This document shows positions 44,326-52,805 of a stretch of DNA of 64,000 nucleotides, piece after piece. The first letter of the stretch is position 1. Every line of letters starts with the position of its first letter. This DNA comes from Lysobacter gummosus (GTDB lineage Bacteria; Pseudomonadota; Gammaproteobacteria; Xanthomonadales; Xanthomonadaceae), in the NCBI RefSeq assembly GCF_001442805.1, contig NZ_CP011131.1:186001-250000 (forward strand), read 5' to 3'. The notes below the pieces were generated by a model, which worked only from the letters and a program-made list of their open reading frames with translations, did no database searches and was not told the DNA's origin. Made by a program: the position numbers and the translations under genes.

Positions 44326-45417
44326 TCAAGTGCGCGCCTCATAACGCGGCAGGGTGAAGCCGAACACGCTGCCGCCGCCTTCGCGCGGCTCGAAGAACAG
44401 CCGGCCCTCGTGGTATTCGATGATCGAGCGGCAGATCGCCAGGCCGATGCCCAGGCCGTCGGTCTTGGTGGTGAAGAACGGCGAGAACAGTTGATCCTGC
44501 TCGGCCGGGCTCAGGCCGGCGCCGCGATCGGACACGCGCACCTCGATCTGGTCGTCCAGGTTCATGCGCGCGTCGATGCGCAGCTCGCGCCGCGCGGTCG
44601 GGATTTCGCGCATGGCTTCGATCGCGTTCTTGACCAGGTTCAGCAGCACCTGCTCGACCATCACCCGGTCGGCGAACACCGGCGCCAGGTTGGTCGGCAG
44701 GCCCAGGTCGATCCGCAGCTGCAGGCGCTCGGCCTCCAGGCGCAACAGTTCCAGCACGGTTTCGGCGATCTTGCTCAGCTCGTGGGCATCGCGCCGCGGT
44801 TCGCGCGCGCGCACGAACTCGCGCACCCGCGAAATCACCGCCGCGGCGTGTTCGGCCTGGGTGCGCGCGGCCTGCAGCGCGCGTTCGACCTGCACCGGAC
44901 CGCCGGCCTGCTCGACCAGACGCAGACTGCCGTTCAGATAATTCATGATCGCCGCGAGCGGCTGATTGAGTTCGTGCGCCAGCGTCGCGGCCATTTCGCC
45001 GACCGACATCAGGCGCGAGGTGAACAAGAGTTTTTCCTGGCGGGTCTTGTGCGAGTCCAGGGTCTCGATGCGCTCGCTGATGTCCACCGCTGTCAGCACA
45101 TCGACCGGCGCGCCGTCGTGTTCGGCGCGGCCCCAATGCAATGCGTACCAGCGGCCGCTGTGCGGGGCGCGCACTTCGCGCGGACGCTCGCCGGCGCCGG
45201 CTTCGCCCTGCAGGCGCGCCAGCAGGGCGTCGCGTTCGCTGTGCTCGGGCAGCTCGCCGAATTCTTCCGCAAAGCGCGCGTTGCCGCCGCGCAGAACGCC
45301 GTCGTCGTCGAACATCGCGCAGGCGAACGGCACCGCGCCAAGCAGGCCGGCCGATTGCGGTTGAGCGTCGCGCGCCGGCGCGTCTTGCGGGTGGGCGGTG
45401 GATTTCGCGGAGGCCAT
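44326..45417 (-). CDS. PAS-containing sensor histidine kinase (FixL/DctB-like) beside the T3SS
   Basis: Predicted 363-residue soluble kinase. A PAS-like domain is at about 25-115 (FDDDGVLRGGNARFAEEF), then a HisKA domain with His148 (LAHELNQPLAAIMNYL) and an HATPase (NLVKNAIEAM, DRGAGLSPAEQ, TKTDGLGIGLAICRSI). There is no membrane segment, so it senses a cytosolic signal. It precedes the FixJ-type regulator by 215 bases on the same strand and diverges from the FliO-like gene. No haem-binding residue could be identified. Confidence 0.92.
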   Translation of the reverse strand: MASAKSTAHPQDAPARDAQPQSAGLLGAVPFACAMFDDDGVLRGGNARFAEEFGELPEHSERDALLARLQGEAGAGERPREVRAPHSGRWYALHWGRAEHDGAPVDVLTAVDISERIETLDSHKTRQEKLLFTSRLMSVGEMAATLAHELNQPLAAIMNYLNGSLRLVEQAGGPVQVERALQAARTQAEHAAAVISRVREFVRAREPRRDAHELSKIAETVLELLRLEAERLQLRIDLGLPTNLAPVFADRVMVEQVLLNLVKNAIEAMREIPTARRELRIDARMNLDDQIEVRVSDRGAGLSPAEQDQLFSPFFTTKTDGLGIGLAICRSIIEYHEGRLFFEPREGGGSVFGFTLPRYEART

Positions 45418-45582
45418 GCTTACATCAATGCCATGCGGGCCGGCCCGCCGACGTGAAGCCGCCGGCGACGCGGGGCGGTGCCTGAAAGCGGCCGCGTACT
45501 GCTACGGTATGTCGCCTCCGCGCGGCCGCAGATGCTCCCGGCGCCCGTTCCGTTCCGACCCTGCGTATCGCACTGACTCGCC

Positions 45583-46086
45583 ATGCCGACCCTGCCCTTG
45601 CTGCGTTTTCTCGTTCGCTGTTGCGCTCTGGCCGCCTGCGCGCCCCTGGCTGCGCTCGCTGCCGCCGCGACCTCCGCCGCGCCTGTCGCGGCGACGGCTC
45701 CGGCCGCGTCGCCACCGTCATTGTTCTTCGAACTGGTCGCGATCCTGCTGCCGGTGGTGGTAGTCCTGGGCGGCCTGGTCGCGGTGCTGTTGTATCTGCG
45801 CAAGCGTCACGGCCTGACCGCGCGCGATGCGCCGCTGTCGATCCTGCAGATCCTGCCCGTGGGTCCGCGCGAACGCATCGTCGTGCTGCGCACGCGCAGC
45901 GGACGGGCGTTGGCGGTCGGCGTCGGCGGGCAGTCGCTGAATCTCATCGCCGAACTCGATCCGGCGGACATCGCGCCGGCCGAACCGGCGCCGCGGGTGC
46001 CCGCGCCCGGCGCGGCCGATACGACGGTTTCAACAGCAACTTCTTCCACGTCTGTCGCAGCCTCCCCCACGGAGCGCGAATCGTGA
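45583..46086 (+). CDS. FliO-like protein in a non-flagellar T3SS cluster
   Basis: Predicted 167-residue bitopic inner-membrane protein. A signal-like N-terminus (hydrophobic about 12-28) is followed by a transmembrane segment (48-72) and a small cytoplasmic domain (PLSILQILPVGPRERIVVL, then GRALAVGVGGQSLNLIAEL). That pattern (LPLGPRERIVLV...LLGV) is characteristic of FliO, which helps assemble the FliP-Q-R gate in flagella. Non-flagellar systems usually lack it. It lies divergently from the kinase and upstream of sctV; it may assist the SctR-S-T gate. Confidence 0.82.
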   Translation: MPTLPLLRFLVRCCALAACAPLAALAAAATSAAPVAATAPAASPPSLFFELVAILLPVVVVLGGLVAVLLYLRKRHGLTARDAPLSILQILPVGPRERIVVLRTRSGRALAVGVGGQSLNLIAELDPADIAPAEPAPRVPAPGAADTTVSTATSSTSVAASPTERES

Positions 46087-46483
46087 GCGTTTCGCGCTTA
46101 CGTTAGTCGAATGCGATGACGCAATTGCGCACAAGTTCACAAAAACAATGATGAATGCGCGCGAATGTTATGCGATGGAACGCAGACAATAGTGATTGTG
46201 CAGATATGGCATAAGAACGTTGTTGTTCATACAACGGGTGACAATTAGCACTTAGTATCGGCCGTCCGAACCGGCATCGTGTTTGAGGACAGCGCCATGC
46301 GTGGGTGCTCAGGGGTACGTGACAGAGCAGTGACTGCTTTCAGCGTTCGAGACAGCGCAATCCATCACAAGATCGCAGCCTGCGGCGGATACCCGCGGGA
46401 CGGCGCGATCGCCTTTGCGCGTACGCTCGCCGCCGCGAAGTCCCCCGACGGGACGTCAATTTCCAGGGTCCGGGGCTGACCGA
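46087..46483 (+). promoter_or_regulatory. AT-richer leader region of sctV
   Basis: This 397-base gap is clearly less GC-rich than its surroundings, especially 46090-46260, as expected for a regulated promoter. It has an inverted repeat CGTTGT-N7-ACAACG at 46218-46236. No convincing sigma-70 or sigma-54 promoter can be set: TGGCAT at 46206 lacks a TTGC at the right spacing. A short open frame (46297-46479, 60 codons) ends 4 bases before sctV, but codon use is not convincing. Confidence 0.45.
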
Positions 46484-48547
46484 ATGCGTGCATTGCTGAG
46501 TTCCCTGATGGCCGCTTCGCCCGGCACGACCCCGCGTCGGCGCGCCGGCTACAGCGATCTGGTCCTGGCCGTCGCCGCGGTCACCATCATCGGCGTGATG
46601 ATCCTGCCGCTGCCGCTGGCGATCATCGACACCCTGGTCGCGGTCAACATCGCCATCGGCTTCGGCCTGCTGCTGATCTCGCTGTACATCCCCACGCCGG
46701 TGGCGTTCTCCAGTTTCCCCAGCGTGCTGCTGCTGACCACCTTGTTCCGGCTGGCGCTGTCGATCGCCATCACCCGCTCGATTCTGCTCGAAGCCAACGG
46801 CGGTCACATCGTTGAAACATTCGGCAGCATGGTCGCCGGCGGCAACCTGGTGGTCGGCTTCGTGGTGTTCCTGATCATCACCGTGGTCCAGTTCATCGTT
46901 ATCGCCAAGGGCGCCGAGCGCGTGGCCGAAGTCGCCGCGCGCTTCACCCTGGACGCGATGCCCGGCAAGCAGCTGTCGATCGACTCGGACCTGCGCGCGG
47001 GCATGCTCGACAAGGACGAGGCCAAGCGCAAACGCCGCCTGCTGGAAGTCGAGAGCCAGCTGCACGGCAGCCTCGACGGCGCGATGAAGTTCGTGAAGGG
47101 CGACGCCATCGCCGGCATCGTCATCATCATCATCAACCTGCTCGGCGGCCTGGCCATCGGCGTGCTGCAGAAGGGCATGCCGCTGGCGGACGCGACCCAC
47201 ACCTACAGCATCCTGACCATCGGCGACGGCCTGGTTTCGCAGATTCCGGCGATCCTGGCGACCATCGCCGCGGGCCTGGTGGTGACCCGCACCGCCGGCG
47301 ACGAAGACGATCGCCACCTGGGCGAATCGATCACCCGCCAGGTCACCGGCCAGCCGCGCGTGCTGCTGATCACCGGCGTGCTGGCGTTCCTGATGGTCTT
47401 CGTGCCGGGCTTTCCGAAGCTGGTGTTCCTGATGCTGTCGGTGGTGCTGCTGGGCTTCGCCGCCTGGCGTTACCGCCACGGCTCGGTGATGCTGCGCCGC
47501 GCCTTCCGGGTCCCCGAGGGCGAGCGTGGCGTCGATGAAAAAGTCATCAACGAAGACGAGATCGCGCCGCCGGCGGCGTTGCAGCTGGAACTGTCGCCGT
47601 CGCTGGCGGCGGTGTTCGGCGAGCAGCTCACGCGCGAACGCATGATCGAGGTCGCGCGCCGTCTGCGCGAGGAATACGGCGTGCCGCTGCCGGTGCCGGT
47701 GCTCAAGCTGGCCGCGGACCTGGACAGCGGCGACGGCCTGGGCGGCTATCGGCTGACCGCGTTCGGCGCGCGCATCGCCTTCGGCCGGCTGTCGCCGAAC
47801 GCGCAATTCCGCCCGGCGCGCCTGGGCGACGCCAACGCGCCCAAGCTGCCCGGATTCTTTCCGCCGCTGGCCGGCGAATGGACCGGCCAGGCCGGCGCCG
47901 GCATCCGCGACGCGCTGGGCACGGTGGTCGAGCACTGCCGCGCCGCGCTGGAGCGGCGCATGGGCAGCTTCATCGGCATCCAGGAAACCTCCAACCTGTT
48001 CGGGCGCATGCAGCGCGACTATCCGGACCTGGTCAAGGAAATGCTGCGCGTGGTCGCGCCGCAGCGCGTGGCCGACGTGCTGCGCCGGCTGGTCGAGGAA
48101 GGCGTGCCGATCCGCAATCTGCGCGATGCCTTCGAAGCCATCACCGATGTCGGCGGGCGCGAGAAAGACGTGGTGCTGCTGACCGAGTACGTGCGCGTCG
48201 CGCTCAAGCGCGAAATCGCCGATCGCTACGCCGACGGCGAACGCACCATGCAGGTGTTGCTGATTCATCCTGAATTGGAAGACCGCCTGCGCCAGTCGGT
48301 GCGGGTGGCGGGCGGCGCGACCCAGCTGGCGATCTCGCCGGAACTGGCCGGCCGCCTCGGCGCGGAAGTGCGTTCGCATCTGTCGCGCCAAGCTGAAGGC
48401 GTTAAGCCGGTGCTGCTGTGTTCACTGGATGTTCGCCGTCATTTGCGCAAGCTGCTGGAGATCGACTTCTTCGAACTGCCGGTGTTGTCCTACCAGGAAC
48501 TCGCACCCGATCTGCGCATCGTGCAGGCAGGCCAGGTCAACGCCTGA
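46484..48547 (+). CDS. sctV: T3SS export-gate protein SctV
   Basis: Predicted 687-residue inner-membrane protein, major export gate with a nonameric cytoplasmic ring. The N-terminal half has about eight hydrophobic segments with the family signature (LYIPTPVAFSSFPSVLLLTT, RLALSIAITRSIL) and the conserved GDAIAGIVIIIINLLGG. The C-terminal half is the receptor domain for chaperone complexes. The ATG at 46484 matches the usual SctV N-terminus. Confidence 0.96.
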   Translation: MRALLSSLMAASPGTTPRRRAGYSDLVLAVAAVTIIGVMILPLPLAIIDTLVAVNIAIGFGLLLISLYIPTPVAFSSFPSVLLLTTLFRLALSIAITRSILLEANGGHIVETFGSMVAGGNLVVGFVVFLIITVVQFIVIAKGAERVAEVAARFTLDAMPGKQLSIDSDLRAGMLDKDEAKRKRRLLEVESQLHGSLDGAMKFVKGDAIAGIVIIIINLLGGLAIGVLQKGMPLADATHTYSILTIGDGLVSQIPAILATIAAGLVVTRTAGDEDDRHLGESITRQVTGQPRVLLITGVLAFLMVFVPGFPKLVFLMLSVVLLGFAAWRYRHGSVMLRRAFRVPEGERGVDEKVINEDEIAPPAALQLELSPSLAAVFGEQLTRERMIEVARRLREEYGVPLPVPVLKLAADLDSGDGLGGYRLTAFGARIAFGRLSPNAQFRPARLGDANAPKLPGFFPPLAGEWTGQAGAGIRDALGTVVEHCRAALERRMGSFIGIQETSNLFGRMQRDYPDLVKEMLRVVAPQRVADVLRRLVEEGVPIRNLRDAFEAITDVGGREKDVVLLTEYVRVALKREIADRYADGERTMQVLLIHPELEDRLRQSVRVAGGATQLAISPELAGRLGAEVRSHLSRQAEGVKPVLLCSLDVRRHLRKLLEIDFFELPVLSYQELAPDLRIVQAGQVNA

Positions 48548-48560
48548 GGAGCCCAGACGA

Positions 48561-48662
48561 ATGAACCGACAACTTCGCAGATTTCTCCCCATTCATCGGC
48601 CGATTGGCCCGCGCGTATCGCGCGTCCCGACCGTACACGCCGTCCTTCGCGACGGCGCCTGA
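48561..48662 (+). CDS. Possible small ORF between sctV and sctD
   Basis: A 33-codon frame starts at ATG 48561 with GAGGAG 10 bases upstream, and ends 12 bases before the sctD start. It encodes an Arg/Pro-rich basic peptide (MNRQLRRFLPIHRP...). The ribosome-binding site overlaps the sctV stop. It may be a leader or coupling peptide rather than a functional protein. No family is recognised. Confidence 0.35.
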   Translation: MNRQLRRFLPIHRPIGPRVSRVPTVHAVLRDGA

Positions 48663-48674
48663 CAGGAGTTCGCC

Positions 48675-50108
48675 ATGTCCTCCATCGACGAAAACCCGAC
48701 CAACCCCGGCGAGGTAACCGCCGCCGACGCCAAGCCCGAATCGCGCAACGAGATCCGGGTGTCGCCGGTAATCAGCGTGTTGCGCATCGTCTCGGGCCTG
48801 CACACCGGCGGCAACCGGCCGCTGTCGGCGCAGGAAACCGTGCTGATCGGCAGCAGCGGCGATTGCGACATCGTCCTGTCCGATCCCGGCGTCGCCCCGC
48901 GCCACGCGTTCCTCACCCGCATGGGCGGCACCGTGTCGCTGCGCGCGCTCGACGCGCCGCTGCTGATCGACGGGCAGAACCTCAATCCCGGCGACCCGGC
49001 CGAGCTCACCGCGATGCAGCGCGTGGACCTGGGCAGCGCCTCGTTCGCGGTCGGTTCGGCCGACGATCCGGGCTGGGCGACGATGCTGCCGAACCTGGGC
49101 GAAGTGGCCAAGGCGCCGAAGTCGGCGATGCGCCATCTGCCCTTGATCGCCGGTCTGGCGGCGCTGTCGCTGGTGTCGGTGGCGATCGCCGCGGCGGTGA
49201 TGCCCGGCTTCGAAAAAGAACCCACGCCGACCGAAGTGGTCCAGCCGCTGATCAAGGAATTCCAGATCGCCGGCGGCCGCCTGGTCGAGAACGAAGACGG
49301 CAGCCTGGTGCTGTCGGGCACGGTCAAGGACGCCTCGGTTCGCGAAATGATCCGCAAACGCCTGGCGACCGATCAGGTCGACGCGCGCCTGGACCTGCGC
49401 ACCGGCGACGATATCGCCGCCGACGTGCGCGAAGTGCTGCGCAGCCAGGGCCTGAGCACCCAGACCAAGTACCTGGGCAACGGCGATGTCGAAGTCATCG
49501 GCCGCTTCGCGGACGAAAACGTGTTCAAGCGCGCGGTCGCCTCGCGCGCGATGCAGGACGTCAACGGCGTGCGCCGGGTGATTCCGCGCAACCTGTCGGA
49601 AGAGACCCACGTCGCCGGCCCGACCGTGGCCGCGCCGGAAGCGCCGAGCAAGCCGGCGGTGACCGAGCCGACCCGGATCGTGCAGATCGTGCGCGGCCCC
49701 AATCCGCATGTGATCGACATCGACGGCGTCGAATACGCGGTCGGCGACGTCATGCCCGACGGCCGCAGCCTGATCGCGATCGGCGACAAGGCCTGGGCGC
49801 TGAACAAGCTCACCGGCCTGACCGAGCAGCTCAAGGCCCAGCCGCTGACCGCGGCTGAGCTGGCGATCGCCAACGGCACCGCGCCGGCGGCCGATCCGGC
49901 CGCGACGACCACCGCTACTCCGGCCGCCACCGCGGCCACCCCGGCGACGCCGGCAGGCAAATCCGCGACGCCGGCCGCCGTGCCGGCCGGCGCGGCCAGC
50001 CCGGGCGCGGCGCCGACGGCTTCGGTGCCGGCCGCCAAGCCCGCGGCCAAGCCGGCCGCATCACCCACCGTCGCCGAGGCGTCCGCGCGTCCCGGCAACC
50101 GTCAGTGA
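48675..50108 (+). CDS. sctD: T3SS inner-membrane ring protein SctD
   Basis: Predicted 477-residue bitopic protein. A cytoplasmic FHA-like domain (about 35-127: LIGSSGDCDIVLSDPGVAPRH) is followed by one transmembrane segment (155-176) and periplasmic ring-building modules (about 181-395, including GGRLVENEDGSLVLSGTVKD). A long Ala/Pro/Thr tail (about 395-477) is unusual for SctD and recalls the insertion in SctR. It starts at ATG 48675 after CAGGAGTTCGCC. Confidence 0.92.
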   Translation: MSSIDENPTNPGEVTAADAKPESRNEIRVSPVISVLRIVSGLHTGGNRPLSAQETVLIGSSGDCDIVLSDPGVAPRHAFLTRMGGTVSLRALDAPLLIDGQNLNPGDPAELTAMQRVDLGSASFAVGSADDPGWATMLPNLGEVAKAPKSAMRHLPLIAGLAALSLVSVAIAAAVMPGFEKEPTPTEVVQPLIKEFQIAGGRLVENEDGSLVLSGTVKDASVREMIRKRLATDQVDARLDLRTGDDIAADVREVLRSQGLSTQTKYLGNGDVEVIGRFADENVFKRAVASRAMQDVNGVRRVIPRNLSEETHVAGPTVAAPEAPSKPAVTEPTRIVQIVRGPNPHVIDIDGVEYAVGDVMPDGRSLIAIGDKAWALNKLTGLTEQLKAQPLTAAELAIANGTAPAADPAATTTATPAATAATPATPAGKSATPAAVPAGAASPGAAPTASVPAAKPAAKPAASPTVAEASARPGNRQ

Positions 50109-50288
50109 ACAGGGCACCCCCGGGTTAGCACTAGCTGGTTTCACCACGGCATCACCGATTAAATCCAACATCGGCACCATGCATCTGCAATTCGCCATAC
50201 GTAAGCGTATGTATCCCGTAGTCAGTTTTGTGCCATCCGTTGTTCCACGCCATTCAGCGGCCTCGCCGCAACGAGCAGGAGAGACGTC

Positions 50289-50675
50289 ATGAGTACCCCA
50301 GTCAATGCAGGCGGCACCGCCGGCCTGGTCAGCAGCTTCATCGCTGATGTGAACAAGAACGACGCTATCGGCAACGGCAAGAGCTCGCGTGCCGGCGGCA
50401 GCAGCGCAGGCGGCGGCATTTCCGGCGCGGGCGGTGGCGGCGGCGGTGGCGGCAGCTGGTACGAAGCGATGGCGAAGGCATGGGGATCCACCATGGACGC
50501 CCAGGCTTCGCGCATCACCGAGCTGTCCGGTTCCATCGGCGGCGGCAACGATCAGCCTTCGAGCATGATCGCGCTGACCTCCGAGAGCCTGCGCATGCAG
50601 TTCATCTCCAACAGCGCTTCGACCTCGATCAACAGCGTCGCCCAGGGCATCGAGAAGCTGGCGTCGAAGGCCTGA
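50289..50675 (+). CDS. Candidate T3SS needle protein (SctF-like)
   Basis: Predicted 128-residue secreted protein. After a Ser/Gly-rich N-terminus with a run of glycines (about 39-57), it has a helix starting SWYEAMAKAWG, a turn with PSSM, and a second helix (NSASTSINSVAQGIEKL). The helix-turn-helix with a PS turn and a -NSASTSIxSVxxGIxxL end resembles needle subunits, though it is longer than the usual about 80 residues. Its place before sctI and sctJ fits sctF. A hairpin follows. The 180-base leader has CATACG/CGTATG at 50196-50211. Confidence 0.65.
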   Translation: MSTPVNAGGTAGLVSSFIADVNKNDAIGNGKSSRAGGSSAGGGISGAGGGGGGGGSWYEAMAKAWGSTMDAQASRITELSGSIGGGNDQPSSMIALTSESLRMQFISNSASTSINSVAQGIEKLASKA

Positions 50676-50719
50676 CCGGTCTGGCGCGGCCCGACGTCCG
50701 CCGCCTTGCGCCGTTGCGG

Positions 50720-50743
50720 CATCCGGATCGAACGATCCGGGTG
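50720..50743 (+). terminator. Hairpin downstream of the needle candidate
   Basis: CCGGATCG, AA, CGATCCGG (50723-50740, extendable by CA/TG) is a perfect 8-bp stem in the 181-base gap before sctI. There is no T-run directly after it. It may limit readthrough or stabilise the needle mRNA, as needle genes need higher output than downstream genes. Confidence 0.45.
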
Positions 50744-50856
50744 CCCACGGGCCGGCGGCCGCCGTCGCGACGCGGCCGATCGCGCAGGAGTTCGTCAGTA
50801 GCGCATTCGATGTTTTTGTTTTCGTTCGGACCTAACGTTTCAAGGAGACCAGGGCC

Positions 50857-51279
50857 ATGATCGAAGCCATCCAAGTCGCGGCCGAAGCCGCGCAGCCGGC
50901 CGCCGCATCGCCGGCGCAGTCGCCGCAGGCGTCTGCCTACGACATCCGCGAGTTCGCGGCCGCGTTCGATCGCGGCGCCGCGCCCGCCGGTGGCGCGCAG
51001 AACGCGGGCGGTGCCGGCCAGGTCGCGCAGACCGCTCCGGCCGAGCAATCGCAGGGCACCCGCGCGGTGCTGGCGGCGCTCGACAACCTCGACGGCGGCG
51101 CCGACAAGATCGGTGCGGCCAGCCAGAACATTTCCGCCAACGCCGCCGAGCTGACGCCGGGCGAGATGATCCAGATGACCATGCGCTGCCATCAGTTCAT
51201 GTTCACCTCGACGCTCACCTCCAACGTCGCCAATCGCACCTCCGACGGCATCCAGCAGTTGTTCCGGCAGCAGTCGTAA
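50857..51279 (+). CDS. sctI: T3SS inner rod protein SctI
   Basis: Predicted 140-residue secreted rod protein. Long Ala/Gln/Gly-rich N-terminal half with YDIREFAAAFDRG; the C-terminal helix (LTPGEMIQMTMRCHQFMF, then LTSNVANRTSDGIQQL) matches the YscI/HrpB form. It lies directly before sctJ, the usual sctI-sctJ order. The ATG at 50857 follows AAGGAGACCAGGGCC. Confidence 0.8.
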   Translation: MIEAIQVAAEAAQPAAASPAQSPQASAYDIREFAAAFDRGAAPAGGAQNAGGAGQVAQTAPAEQSQGTRAVLAALDNLDGGADKIGAASQNISANAAELTPGEMIQMTMRCHQFMFTSTLTSNVANRTSDGIQQLFRQQS

Positions 51280-51311
51280 CAGGCAAGGCACATCAACACC
51301 ACGGGGGATGC

Positions 51312-52109
51312 ATGGGTAGGGCGTCAGGCTTCAATGCGGTAAGAGTCATGGCGGCCCTGCTGGCCTGCCTGCTGATCGTCGGCTGCACGCGCACACCGCT
51401 GTACAGCCAACTCGACGAGCAGCAGGCCAACGAACTGATGGCGGCCCTGCTGGACGCGGGCATTCCAGCGGAAAAAGACCCCTCGCCGAGCAAGACCGGC
51501 TGGGAGGTCATGGTCAATCGCGGCGACATCCCGTATGCGATGCAGGTGCTGACCTCGCGCGGCCTGCCGCGCGCGCAGTACCGCTCGCTCGGCGATGTGT
51601 TCAAGAAGGAAGGCTTCGCCTCCTCCGCGCTGGAAGAGAAGGCGCGCTATCTGTACGGCCTGTCGCAAGAGCTGTCGCGCACGCTTACCCGCATCGACGG
51701 CGTGGTCGAGGCGCGCGTGCACATCGCCCTGCCCGATCGCGATCCGCTCGGCGGCAACGTGCAGGATTCTTCCGCCTCGGTGCTGATCTTCGAACGCCCG
51801 GGCCAAAGCCTGCGCGATCGCGAGACCGACATCAAAGTCTTCGTCAAGGACAGCGTCGAGGGCCTGGACGACGTCAACAAGGTCACGGTGAAGTTCTTCA
51901 CCGTCGTCGCGCCGCCGAAGGCACATCAGGCCGGCGGACCGCTCAACGCGGTGATCGGCTCGATCGACCTGAGCGCGGTGATCATCGGCGCGGTGGTGTT
52001 GGTGCTGCTGGCGATCGTCGCGTTCTTCTTCGGTCGCCTGCGCGCGCGCTTCGCGCCGACGCCACAGCCGCAGCCGTCCAACGCGCGTAGCGGGGTCTGG
52101 AACGGATGA
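51312..52109 (+). CDS. sctJ: T3SS inner-membrane ring lipoprotein SctJ
   Basis: Predicted 265-residue lipoprotein of the YscJ/FliF family. Lipobox LIVGC (Cys25), then ring-building domains (LDEQQANELMAALLDAGI, GLPRAQYRSLGDVFKKEG, IDGVVEARVHIALPDRDP, ASVLIFERPGQ) and a C-terminal membrane segment (about 220-240). It overlaps the next gene by 4 bases (ATGA). Confidence 0.95.
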   Translation: MGRASGFNAVRVMAALLACLLIVGCTRTPLYSQLDEQQANELMAALLDAGIPAEKDPSPSKTGWEVMVNRGDIPYAMQVLTSRGLPRAQYRSLGDVFKKEGFASSALEEKARYLYGLSQELSRTLTRIDGVVEARVHIALPDRDPLGGNVQDSSASVLIFERPGQSLRDRETDIKVFVKDSVEGLDDVNKVTVKFFTVVAPPKAHQAGGPLNAVIGSIDLSAVIIGAVVLVLLAIVAFFFGRLRARFAPTPQPQPSNARSGVWNG

Positions 52110-52753
52110 GCACGGCGGCGGCGCTGCGGACGATCCTCACCGAGGTCGATCCGAGCTGGCACGGGACCGGTAACGACCGGATCGCTCCCGAGCTGCTCGC
52201 CGCTGCCCGCGACAGCGCCATCGGCCGGCGCATGCTGGCGCGCTGGCTCGCCGCCAACGACGCGCCGGCCTTGCTGGCGCCGCAACCGGGCGCCGGATTC
52301 GGCGCCGCCGCGCTGCGCTGGCCGCGCGCGCGCATGGCCCGTCTGGTGCGCGACCTGGGCGCGCTGGCCTACGCGCCGGCGATCCGCGCCGAAGTGCGCC
52401 GCGAGCCGGTGCGCCGGCTGAAGGTAGCGCTGGATAATTCCTATCTGCTCGCGCTCGACAGTCTGGTCTGGGACGGCAAGGTCCAGGCCAACCTGGGCGC
52501 GCAGCTGGCGGCCGAGATCGATCAGGCGCTGCGCGCCGGCGACGATCAGCCGCTGTTCGATCTGCTCGACCGCCGCGGCCGCGCCGAACTGCAGCTGTGG
52601 GCCGAACGCCGCGATCCCGGCCTGGCCGACTGGTCGCGCCTGCTGTTGCCGCGCGAGCTGCACGACAACGCGCCGACCTTGTTCGCGCACCTGCCGCCGG
52701 AAGTCGTCGAGCGGCTGTATACCCATCACGGCGCGCGACCGCTGACGGCCTGA
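52106..52753 (+). CDS. sctK: T3SS sorting-platform adaptor SctK-like
   Basis: Predicted 215-residue cytosolic protein with no membrane segment. Weakly conserved SctK/HrpD type: a central block LRWPRARMARLVRDLGALAY and VRRLKVALDNSYLLAL, then LPRELHDNAPTLFAHLPPEVVERL. Assignment leans on the J-K-L gene order, the 4-base overlap with sctJ and family resemblance. It would link SctD and SctQ-L. Confidence 0.75.
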   Translation: MSTAAALRTILTEVDPSWHGTGNDRIAPELLAAARDSAIGRRMLARWLAANDAPALLAPQPGAGFGAAALRWPRARMARLVRDLGALAYAPAIRAEVRREPVRRLKVALDNSYLLALDSLVWDGKVQANLGAQLAAEIDQALRAGDDQPLFDLLDRRGRAELQLWAERRDPGLADWSRLLLPRELHDNAPTLFAHLPPEVVERLYTHHGARPLTA

Positions 52754-52805
52754 CCGCCGCCGCCTCGCTCGCCCTTCCACGGCACGCCCTGACAACGGAA
52801 TCCCC

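Noticed and set aside
46206..46222. Possible sigma-54 promoter TGGCAT...GTTG before sctV
   Set aside because: The -12 element is absent at the required 5-base spacing.
46297..46479. 60-codon ORF ending just before sctV
   Set aside because: Codon use does not look like neighbouring genes and no family is seen; kept only as a note in the leader entry.
46340..48391. 683-codon minus-strand frame opposite sctV
   Set aside because: Antisense shadow of SctV.
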